In this document: piece after piece, positions 57,401 to 64,000 of the stretch | Layout of the letters: each line of letters starts with the position of its first letter | Position numbering within the stretch: the first letter of the stretch is position 1 | Position numbers and translations under genes: made by a program | NCBI RefSeq assembly: GCF_907164575.1 | Contig: NZ_CAJQYY010000001.1 | Span: 248,001 to 312,000, forward strand | Direction of reading: 5' to 3' | DNA: 64,000 bases | From: Paraburkholderia gardini | GTDB taxonomy: Bacteria; Pseudomonadota; Gammaproteobacteria; Burkholderiales; Burkholderiaceae | Notes under the pieces: model-generated | The model's input: the letters and a program-made list of their open reading frames with translations, nothing else | What the model was told of the DNA's origin: nothing | Databases searched by the model: none

Positions 57401-58947
57401 ACGCTACCGCAACCTTTGTCTTCGTCCTGTTCTTTGTTGGCGTCACGATTCTCGGCTTCGTCGCGGCCCACTGGCGCCGCGGTGATCTCGCGCATCTGGA
57501 AGAGTGGGGCCTCGGCGGCCGTCGCTTCGGCACGATCGTCACGTGGTTCCTGCTGGGCGGCGACCTGTACACGGCGTACACGTTCGTGGCGGTGCCGGCG
57601 CTCGTGTTCGGCGCCGGCGCGACGGGCTTCTTCGCGCTGCCGTACACCATCCTGATCTATCCGTTCGCGTTCGTCGTGTTTCCGAAGTTGTGGAGCATCG
57701 CGAAGCGGCATGGCTACGTGACCTCCGCCGACTTCGTCAGCGCGCGGTACGGCAGCCGCATGCTCGCGCTGGCGGTTGCCGTGACCGGCATCGTGGCGAC
57801 GATGCCGTACATCGCGCTGCAACTGGTCGGTATCGAAGTGGTGATCGGCGGGCTCGGTTTCGACACGACGGGCTTTATCGGCGATCTGCCGCTCATTATC
57901 GCGTTCGCGATCCTGGCGGCGTACACGTACACCTCGGGTCTGCGTGCGCCGGCGATGATCGCGGTCGTCAAGGACGTGCTGATCTACATCACGATCATCG
58001 CGGCGGTCATCGTGATTCCGCCGCAACTCGGTGGCTTCGGGCATATCTTTTCGGCCGTGCCGCCCGCCAAGCTGCTCCTGAAGGCGCCGGATGTGGGCAG
58101 TCTGAACGGCTATAGCGCGTATGCGACGCTAGCGGTCGGTTCGGCGCTTGCGCTCTTCCTGTACCCGCACTCGATCACGGCCGTGCTGTCGTCGAAATCG
58201 GGTAACACGATCCGCCGCAACATGGCGATGCTGCCGGCCTATTCACTGGTGCTGGGTCTCCTCGCGCTGCTCGGCTTCATGGCGCTCGCTGCCGGTGTGA
58301 AGGACATGCCGGAATTCGTGCCGTACTTCAAGGCGTTCGGTCCGAACTTCGCGGTGCCGGCGCTGTTCCTGCACTTCTTCCCGTCGTGGTTCGTCGGTGT
58401 CGCGTTCGCGGCGATCGGCATTGGCGCACTGGTGCCGGCGGCGATCATGTCGATCGCGGCCGCGAACCTGTACACGCGCAACATCCACAAGGAGTTCGTG
58501 AACCGCAACATGACGCACGAGCAGGAGACGAACGTCGCCAAGCTCGTGTCGCTGATCGTCAAGGTCGGCGCGGTGGCGTTCATTCTCGGCCTGCCGCTGA
58601 CGTATGCGATCCAGTTGCAGCTGCTCGGCGGGATCTGGATCATCCAGACGCTGCCCGCGATCGTGCTTGGCCTGTACACGCGCATGCTCGACTACCGCGG
58701 CCTGCTGGCCGGCTGGGCAGTTGGCATCGTGACCGGCACGTGGATGGCGATTTCGCTGAAGCTGGCGGGCTCGATCTTCACGATTCACCTGTTCGGCATG
58801 GCGATTCCGGGCTATGCGGCAGTGTGGTCGCTGATCGTGAACCTGGTGGTGTCGGTGGTCGTGAGCCTCCTGGTGCGCGCGCTCGGCATGACAAAGTCGG
58901 AAGACCGCACGCGTCCGGAAGACTATCTGGACGTGGTCGAAAGCTGA
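57397..58947 (+). CDS. mctP: Sodium:solute symporter, monocarboxylate permease (MctP-like)
   Basis: A 516-aa inner-membrane symporter of the SSS family with about 13 helices: FLLGGDLYTAYTFVAVPALVFGAGATGFFALPYTI, ADFVSARYGSRMLALAV, SIAAANLYTRNIHKEFV. Closest in pattern to the lactate/pyruvate/alanine permease MctP. Translation is coupled to the DUF3311 gene. A terminator follows 52 bp downstream. Confidence 0.87.
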   Translation: MNATATFVFVLFFVGVTILGFVAAHWRRGDLAHLEEWGLGGRRFGTIVTWFLLGGDLYTAYTFVAVPALVFGAGATGFFALPYTILIYPFAFVVFPKLWSIAKRHGYVTSADFVSARYGSRMLALAVAVTGIVATMPYIALQLVGIEVVIGGLGFDTTGFIGDLPLIIAFAILAAYTYTSGLRAPAMIAVVKDVLIYITIIAAVIVIPPQLGGFGHIFSAVPPAKLLLKAPDVGSLNGYSAYATLAVGSALALFLYPHSITAVLSSKSGNTIRRNMAMLPAYSLVLGLLALLGFMALAAGVKDMPEFVPYFKAFGPNFAVPALFLHFFPSWFVGVAFAAIGIGALVPAAIMSIAAANLYTRNIHKEFVNRNMTHEQETNVAKLVSLIVKVGAVAFILGLPLTYAIQLQLLGGIWIIQTLPAIVLGLYTRMLDYRGLLAGWAVGIVTGTWMAISLKLAGSIFTIHLFGMAIPGYAAVWSLIVNLVVSVVVSLLVRALGMTKSEDRTRPEDYLDVVES

Positions 58948-58999
58948 TCGAAAGATACCCGGCGGCGCACCGCGCGCCTCCGGAAGTCTGCTGTACTCA

Positions 59000-59029
59000 A
59001 AACGCCCGCGACGAAAGTTGCGGGCGTTT
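59000..59029 (+). terminator. Intrinsic terminator of mctP
   Basis: AAACGCCCGCGAC - GAAA - GTTGCGGGCGTTT: 13-bp stem with one G.T pair and a GNRA tetraloop, followed by CTGCTTCTG after TTT. Confidence 0.8.
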
Positions 59030-59106
59030 CTGCTTCTGGTGCGGGATACTGGGCATTCGTTGAACGTACCCTTCAACGCCTTCACCTGAAATCCGCCTCG
59101 ATACGC

Positions 59107-60240
59107 ATGCCCACTGCCGATTCCGACCGCCTTCAAACCCGTCGCGCGCACCCCGGTCGCGCCCGGCGCCTCTTGCGCACGATCGTTTCGCCGTACTACC
59201 GCTACCGGCACGCGAAGCTCTTTCACAGCCTGCGCGTCGGTCTGGCCATGCTGGTGTCGATTCTGGCGACGACCGGCGTCGACGTGCCGCACGGCATCTG
59301 GGCATCGGTGACGCTGCTGGTGGTGATCGGCGGCCTGCAGCACCACGGCAACATCCGCAAGAAGGCCGCCGATCGGGCGGCGGGCACGCTGCTCGGCGCG
59401 TCGATCGGGCTTGTGCTGATCCTGCAGCGTGACCTGATCGGTTCGCTGCCGCTCACGTATGTGCTGATGTCGGTGGTGGCGGCGATCTGCGCGTGGTTCG
59501 CGATCGGCAAGCCGGGCTACGTCGCGTTGCTGACGGCGATCACGATGTGTATCGTCGCGGGTCACGGCGAGAATCTGATGGACGTCGGCCTCTGGCGCAC
59601 GCTGAACGTGCTGATCGGCATCGTGATCGCGCTGGCGTTTTCCTTCGCGCTGCCGCTGCACGCCACGTACTCGTGGCGCTACCTGCTGGCGGATAATCTG
59701 CGCGCCTGCGCGCGCCTCTATGCGCGTCTCGTGCGAGGCGATAGCCCCCCATCCCCGGACGACACCCTGAATACGTTTCTCGCGCTCAATGCGCGGCTCG
59801 TGCAGTTGCGCTCGCTGATTCCATCGGTGGCGAAGGAGATCGACGTGCCGCAGGCCCAGCTGGAGGAAATCCAGCGTCTGCACCGGGCGGTGCTAAGCGC
59901 GCTGGAACTGATGTCGACGGGCACCATCGCGCATCTCGACGCCGCCGGCCGTGCGGCCTTCGCGCGTGAATGCGGGATCGAGGTGGATGCCGTGCGAACC
60001 GCGCTGCTCGGCATGGCACGCGCATTGCGCTTCGCGGGCGCGACGCGTTTTCACGTTCCTCGCGCGTCGACGCTCGCCGCGCCGCCGGATCCGGCGCTGC
60101 TGGCCAGCCTGCCCGTGGACCTGCATGGTCCGTACTGGCTCGGGCTGCGGCTGGCGGAACAGGTCGACAGCCTGCGCGCGTTGTTGCTGGAAACCGAGGC
60201 GAACTGGAATATCGAGCAAAGCACGCGCTCCGCCGCCTGA
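59107..60240 (+). CDS. FUSC family membrane protein
   Basis: A 377-aa protein with about six helices in the N-terminal half (SLRVGLAMLVSILATTGVDVPHGIWASVTLLVVIGGL; KKAADRAAGTLLGASIGLVLI) and a cytoplasmic helical C-terminal half. This is half of the aromatic-acid exporter/fusaric-acid-resistance (YccS/AaeB) architecture. Substrate unknown. Confidence 0.82.
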   Translation: MPTADSDRLQTRRAHPGRARRLLRTIVSPYYRYRHAKLFHSLRVGLAMLVSILATTGVDVPHGIWASVTLLVVIGGLQHHGNIRKKAADRAAGTLLGASIGLVLILQRDLIGSLPLTYVLMSVVAAICAWFAIGKPGYVALLTAITMCIVAGHGENLMDVGLWRTLNVLIGIVIALAFSFALPLHATYSWRYLLADNLRACARLYARLVRGDSPPSPDDTLNTFLALNARLVQLRSLIPSVAKEIDVPQAQLEEIQRLHRAVLSALELMSTGTIAHLDAAGRAAFARECGIEVDAVRTALLGMARALRFAGATRFHVPRASTLAAPPDPALLASLPVDLHGPYWLGLRLAEQVDSLRALLLETEANWNIEQSTRSAA

Positions 60241-60289
60241 ACGGCGAGCACGCATGCGCGGCATGAGGCGCGTGCCGGAACCGAAGGAC

Positions 60290-60712
60290 TTAGGCGCCTT
60301 CGTGGGGAACGGTCACCATCCACGGAATGCCGAATTTGTCGGCGACCATGCCGAAGCCGTTCGACCAGAACGTCGCCTGCCACGGCATCATCACGCTGCC
60401 GCCTTCAGCCAGCGCGTTGAAGTATTTTTCGGCCGACGGGACGTCGTCGGCGGTGAGCGAGAGGCTGAACCCGGCGGGTCGCGGCGATGCGCTGTTGCAG
60501 TCGCCGTCGGATGCCATCAGTTCGGTCGCGCCGATCCGGAACGTCGTGTGCATGATCTTTTCTTCATTGCCCGGCGGCATGGTCTGGCCGGTGGACGGCG
60601 GCGCGTCCTTGAAGCGCATCTGGAACAGCACTTCGGCGCCGAGTTTCTCGCCGTAAAACTTCATCGCCTCTTCACAGCGACCGTTGAAGAACACATAAGG
60701 CTGAACTTGCAT
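60290..60712 (-). CDS. PhnB-like VOC family protein
   Basis: A 140-aa glyoxalase-fold protein: VQPYVFFNGRCEEAMKFYGEKLGAEVLFQMRFKD, FSLSLTADDVPSAEKYFNALAEGG, WSNGFGMVADKFGIPWMV. This is the PhnB/DUF1428-like group of unknown enzymatic role. It converges with the FUSC gene (49-bp gap). GGAGACG precedes ATG 60712. Confidence 0.87.
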   Translation of the reverse strand: MQVQPYVFFNGRCEEAMKFYGEKLGAEVLFQMRFKDAPPSTGQTMPPGNEEKIMHTTFRIGATELMASDGDCNSASPRPAGFSLSLTADDVPSAEKYFNALAEGGSVMMPWQATFWSNGFGMVADKFGIPWMVTVPHEGA

Positions 60713-60867
60713 CGTCGTCTCCTTGAGAGTGTCGCGGGGTGTCCGCGCAAGCAGTGCCTCCGGCCGTCCCGTTGTGCGGGAGCGCGCCAGAAAGCGACCG
60801 TGCAGAAGATTGTAGACGCCGCCTCGCGTGCGTTTGTGACAGTGTGTGAGGAGAGGTGAAAGCGGGG

Positions 60868-60922
60868 CAGCGCCCGAAGCGCTGGCAAGGCCGTGCGCGT
60901 GACCGCAAGCGGGTCACGCGCA
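60868..60922. terminator. Tandem GC hairpins downstream of tal
   Basis: CAGCGC-CCGAA-GCGCTG (60868-60884) and TGCGCGTGACC - 7-nt loop - GGTCACGCGCA (60894-60922, perfect 11-bp stem). No T run, so termination would need Rho or the hairpins protect the 3' end of the tal mRNA. Confidence 0.45.
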
Positions 60923-60988
60923 GGTGAAACGGTTCGCGTCAGGCGAGTGCGCGTTGTCCGGTATTCCCGGCGCGGCCCGACCTCGACC

Positions 60989-61942
60989 CTAGCGCAGACT
61001 TTCGATGAGCTTTTCGAGTTTGACCGCGTCGGCGGCGAACGTGCGGATGCCTTCCGAGAGCTTTTCCGTGGCCATCGCTTCTTCGTTCAGCAGGAAGCGG
61101 AACGACGGCTCGTCGACCGGCACGCGCGCGATGTTCTCGTTCTTGCCGGTTTCCGCCGACAGCTTGCGCTCGACCTTGTCATTGCTGTCGTGCAGTTTTT
61201 GCAGCAGGTCCGGGCTGATGGTCAGCAGATCGCAGCCGGCCAGTTCGGTGATCTGCGAGGTCGTGCGAAAGCTCGCGCCCATCACTTCGGTCGGGTAGCC
61301 GAACTTCTTGTAGTACGCATAAATGCGGCGCACCGACTGCACGCCCGGGTCGTTCGCGCCGCCGTCACGCGCTTCGTCCCAGTTGCTGCCGGCGTTCTTC
61401 TTGTACCAGTCGTAGATCCGGCCGACGAACGGCGAGATCAGCTGCGCGCCCGCTTCAGCACACGCGACGGCCTGGGCGAGCGAGAACAGCAGCGTCATGT
61501 TGCATTTGATGCCGTCCTTCTGCAGCACTTCGGCGGCGCGGATGCCTTCCCATGTCGACGCGAGCTTGATCAGCACGCGTTCGCGTCCGATGCCGGCAGC
61601 CTTGTAGAAACCGATGAGTTCGTGGGCCTTGTCGATCGACGCCTTCGTATCGAACGACAGGCGTGCGTCGACCTCGGTCGAGACGCGGCCCGGAATGATC
61701 TTGAGAATCTCGGTGCCGAAGGCGATCAGCAACTGGTCGATGATGGCGCTGACCGGTTTCGATGCGTGATCGCGGACGGTCTTTTCGAGCAGCGGACGGT
61801 AATCGTCCTTCTGCACCGCCTTCAGGATCAGCGACGGGTTGGTCGTCGCGTCCTGCGGCTTGTACTGCGCGAGTTGCTGGAAGTCGCCCGTATCTGCGAC
61901 GACGGTGGTGTACTGCTTGAGTTGATCGAGTGCGGTTGTCAT
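60989..61942 (-). CDS. tal: Transaldolase
   Basis: A 317-aa class I transaldolase (E. coli TalB 317) of the pentose phosphate pathway, transferring dihydroxyacetone between sedoheptulose 7-phosphate and glyceraldehyde 3-phosphate. [12 protein letters not shown] is the N-terminal signature; the Schiff-base lysine is in [12 protein letters not shown] (Lys126); [14 protein letters not shown] follows. ATG 61942 ([20 protein letters not shown]) matches the family start; 29 further residues upstream are Ala/His-rich shadow. Confidence 0.95.
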   Translation of the reverse strand: MTTALDQLKQYTTVVADTGDFQQLAQYKPQDATTNPSLILKAVQKDDYRPLLEKTVRDHASKPVSAIIDQLLIAFGTEILKIIPGRVSTEVDARLSFDTKASIDKAHELIGFYKAAGIGRERVLIKLASTWEGIRAAEVLQKDGIKCNMTLLFSLAQAVACAEAGAQLISPFVGRIYDWYKKNAGSNWDEARDGGANDPGVQSVRRIYAYYKKFGYPTEVMGASFRTTSQITELAGCDLLTISPDLLQKLHDSNDKVERKLSAETGKNENIARVPVDEPSFRFLLNEEAMATEKLSEGIRTFAADAVKLEKLIESLR

Positions 61943-62080
61943 GTCGAGCCTTCTGGGCGCGCACGCGCCGTGGTCCAGGGGAAGATGGGACTGCCACCAT
62001 GCCGCTGCGGCAGCGGCAGCGGTCATCATGCGGCATTCATGCGATGGAACTGTGAAGCTTACCGCGAAGCGCCGCTCAAT

Positions 62081-62114
62081 AACGCTATTTTATGGCGGAT
62101 CGGGTGATAGCGTT
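62081..62114. repeat. Inverted repeat between benE and tal
   Basis: AACGCTAT (62081-62088) and ATAGCGTT (62107-62114), perfect 8-bp arms 18 bp apart. Between them, on the leftward strand, is CATAAAAT, a -10-like element for tal. It could be a paired operator half-site or a hairpin ending the benE transcript. Confidence 0.4.
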
Positions 62115-62158
62115 TTTACAGGGCACGTATTCCACAATCCGGTGCCAGTGCGCTGGCG

Positions 62159-63379
62159 TCATGCCCGGCGCGCGTTCAGCACGAGCTGTGTCAGCACGCC
62201 GGCAACCAGGCCCCAGAAAGCGGAGCCGATCGACAGCAGCGTCAGGCCCGAGGCCGTCACCATGAAGGTGACGAGCGCCGCTTCGCGCTGCTTCGCGTCC
62301 TGCATCGCGTTGGTGAGACCGCTCATGATCGAGCCGAACAGCGCGAGCGCGGCCACCGATACGATCAGCGCATTCGGCAGTGCAGCAAAAAGTGCCGCGA
62401 TCGTCGCGCCGAAAATGCCGGCGATCAGGTAGAAGGTGCCGCACCAGACAGCCGCCGTGTAGCGTTTCGCGTGGTTTTCGTGCGCTTCGGGGCCTGTGCA
62501 GATCGCGGCCGTGATCGCCGCGAGATTGATGCCGTGCGAGCCGAACGGCGCGAGGATCAGCGACGCGATGCCTGTCGTGGCGATGAGCGGCGAGGAGGGC
62601 GTCGTATAGCCGTCCGCACGCAGCACGGCGATGCCGGGTACGTTCTGCGACGCCATCGCGACCACGAAGAGCGGAATGCCGATACTGACGATCGCGGAAA
62701 CCGAAAACACCGGCATCGTGAGCACCGGGTGCGCAAGCGCGATATGAAACTGGCTGAAGTTGAGAAGGCCCAGCGTGCCCGCGAAGGCGGTGCCCACAAT
62801 CAACGTCGTCACGATCGCGTAGCGGGGCGCCACGCGCTTGACGACGAGGTACGTGAAGAACATCACGAGCACGAGCGCGGTCTGGACCTGCGCCGCGCGG
62901 AAGATCGCGATACCGATCTCGAAGAGAATACCCGCCAGCAGCGCCGACGCGATGCCTGCCGGAATCTTCTTCATCAGCGTATCGAACCAGCCCGTCAGGC
63001 CGACCACCGTCAGCAGCAACGCGCAGACGATGAACGCGCCGATCGCCTCCGGATAGGCGACATTCGGCAGCGACGTCACCAGCAGCGCGGCCCCGGGTGT
63101 CGACCACGCGATGACGACCGGCGCGCGGAACTTCAGCGACAGCCCGATCGTGCTGAGCCCCATGCCGATCGACAGCGCCCAGATCCACGATGAAATCTGC
63201 GCGTCGGTGAGATGCGCGGCCTGGCCTGCCTGGAACATCAGGACGAGCGAACTCGTATAGCCCGTCATCATCGCGACGAAGCCCGCGACGACCGCCGATA
63301 ACGACGTGTCGGCAAACGGTCGCAGCTTCGCGGGACGTGCGGCGGAAGGGGAGAGTTCAGGCGTGGAAGACTGCGTCAT
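62159..63379 (-). CDS. benE: Benzoate/H+ symporter family protein (BenE)
   Basis: A 406-aa inner-membrane protein with about 12 helices of the BenE family: ADTSLSAVVAGFVAMMTGYTSSLVLMFQAGQAAHLT, VIAWSTPGAALLVT, SFGSHGINLAAITAAICTG-type segment. Expected to import benzoate or a related carboxylate with protons; no ben or cat genes are nearby, so the substrate is uncertain. Its start lies 37 bp beyond the stop of the upstream VWA gene. Confidence 0.87.
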   Translation of the reverse strand: MTQSSTPELSPSAARPAKLRPFADTSLSAVVAGFVAMMTGYTSSLVLMFQAGQAAHLTDAQISSWIWALSIGMGLSTIGLSLKFRAPVVIAWSTPGAALLVTSLPNVAYPEAIGAFIVCALLLTVVGLTGWFDTLMKKIPAGIASALLAGILFEIGIAIFRAAQVQTALVLVMFFTYLVVKRVAPRYAIVTTLIVGTAFAGTLGLLNFSQFHIALAHPVLTMPVFSVSAIVSIGIPLFVVAMASQNVPGIAVLRADGYTTPSSPLIATTGIASLILAPFGSHGINLAAITAAICTGPEAHENHAKRYTAAVWCGTFYLIAGIFGATIAALFAALPNALIVSVAALALFGSIMSGLTNAMQDAKQREAALVTFMVTASGLTLLSIGSAFWGLVAGVLTQLVLNARRA

Positions 63380-63416
63380 GCGGATTCTTTCTTTCGTGAG
63401 AAGGATGACTGAGGCG

Positions 63417-64000
63417 TTATTTGCTGAGCACGCGCATCGCGGTTTCGAGTCCGGCGAGCGTCAGCGGATACATGCGCTGGCCGAGCACTTCGCGGATGAT
63501 CGAGACCGACTGGCGGTATTCCCACAGACCTTCCGGTTCGGGGTTGAGCCACGCGTGATGCGGGAACTGGTCGGCCAGACGCCTGAGCCAGACGGCGCCC
63601 GGCTCGGTGTTGTTGTACTCGACCGAACCGCCCGCCTGCACGACTTCGTACGGGCTCATCGTCGCGTCGCCGACGAAGATCAGCTTGTAGTCGGGCGTGA
63701 ACTTGTGCAGCACGTCGTACGTGGGCGTGCGTTCCGCGTGACGGCGGCGGTTGTTCTTCCACAGGTAGTCGTAGACGCAGTTGTGGAAGTAGTAGAACTC
63801 GAGGTGCTTGAATTCGGCTTTGGTCGCCGAAAACAGCTCTTCGGTGCGCTTGATGTGGTCGTCCATCGAGCCGCCGACGTCGAGCAGCATCAGCACTTTC
63901 ACGTTGTTGTGACGCTCGGGCACCATCTTCAGATCGAGCCAGCCGGCATTCGCCGCGGTGCTGCGGATCGTGTCGGGCAGATCGAGTTCCTCGGCGGCGC
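63417..64000 (-). CDS. VWA-domain protein (CoxE-like), 5' end beyond window
   Basis: Partial: the last ~194 residues are visible and the frame is open to the right edge (AAEELDLPDTIRSTAANAGWLDLKMVPERHNNVKVLMLLDVGGSMDDHIKRTEELF). The MIDAS-type DVGGSMD loop identifies a von Willebrand A/CoxE-like domain. Such proteins usually pair with a MoxR AAA+ ATPase, which would be expected just outside the window. The ATG at 63926 is internal, not the start. Confidence 0.82.
   Translation of the reverse strand, partial: AAEELDLPDTIRSTAANAGWLDLKMVPERHNNVKVLMLLDVGGSMDDHIKRTEELFSATKAEFKHLEFYYFHNCVYDYLWKNNRRRHAERTPTYDVLHKFTPDYKLIFVGDATMSPYEVVQAGGSVEYNNTEPGAVWLRRLADQFPHHAWLNPEPEGLWEYRQSVSIIREVLGQRMYPLTLAGLETAMRVLSK

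Overview
The window reads as a contiguous, GC-rich chromosomal segment of a betaproteobacterium of the Burkholderiaceae (Paraburkholderia/Caballeronia/Burkholderia type). This is inferred from gene content, codon bias, the Gram-negative porin and the core gene set (uup, parE-parC, htpG, ubiC, tal). No rRNA or tRNA gene, CRISPR array, insertion sequence or integrase is visible.

Region 1 (1-22.4 kb) is mainly housekeeping. It holds the ABC-F ATPase Uup, topoisomerase IV (parE, parC), a CopD-like membrane protein, a Cache-GGDEF-EAL c-di-GMP protein and a PhzF-like isomerase. A leftward unit of VOC protein, EamA exporter, aminotransferase and RidA-like deaminase faces a divergent MocR regulator. 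htpG follows behind a perfect heat-shock promoter, then a TPR/glycosyltransferase-9 protein, ubiC and a DNA-deoxyinosine glycosylase.

Region 2 (22.4-55.8 kb) looks accessory. It is flanked on the left by the intact glycosylase gene and on the right by a second, frameshifted copy of that gene's last ~90 bp, so I suggest it is an inserted block of about 33 kb. Its content is modular. There is a small unknown gene plus an AraC regulator; two phosphoesterases, one with a Tat/lipobox leader and a Pho box; and a catabolic/transport block with a 2-hydroxyacid dehydrogenase, SDR, MFS carrier, VOC protein, HTH-citrate-synthase fusion, polar amino acid ABC transporter and IclR regulator. Next come an XRE regulator with a carboxymuconolactone-decarboxylase-like protein, and an old yellow enzyme divergent from a LysR regulator with paired operators. 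An AraC-controlled rightward operon encodes a beta-keto acid cleavage enzyme (BKACE), MFS carrier, SDR, DUF1289 protein, acyl-CoA ligase, porin and BON protein. The block ends with a RIO kinase, a tiny secreted repeat protein, a truncated aspartoacylase-like pseudogene and an orphan FrcABC-like sugar transporter.

Region 3 (55.8-64 kb) returns to core-like genes: a spermidine-synthase-like protein, a DUF3311/MctP monocarboxylate permease pair with a structured leader, a FUSC membrane protein, a PhnB-like VOC protein, transaldolase, a BenE transporter and the 3' part of a VWA-domain gene that runs off the right edge.

The best candidates for undescribed biology are the BKACE operon, the HTH-citrate-synthase locus, two pairs of well-conserved palindromic operators, and the repeat-bounded island itself.
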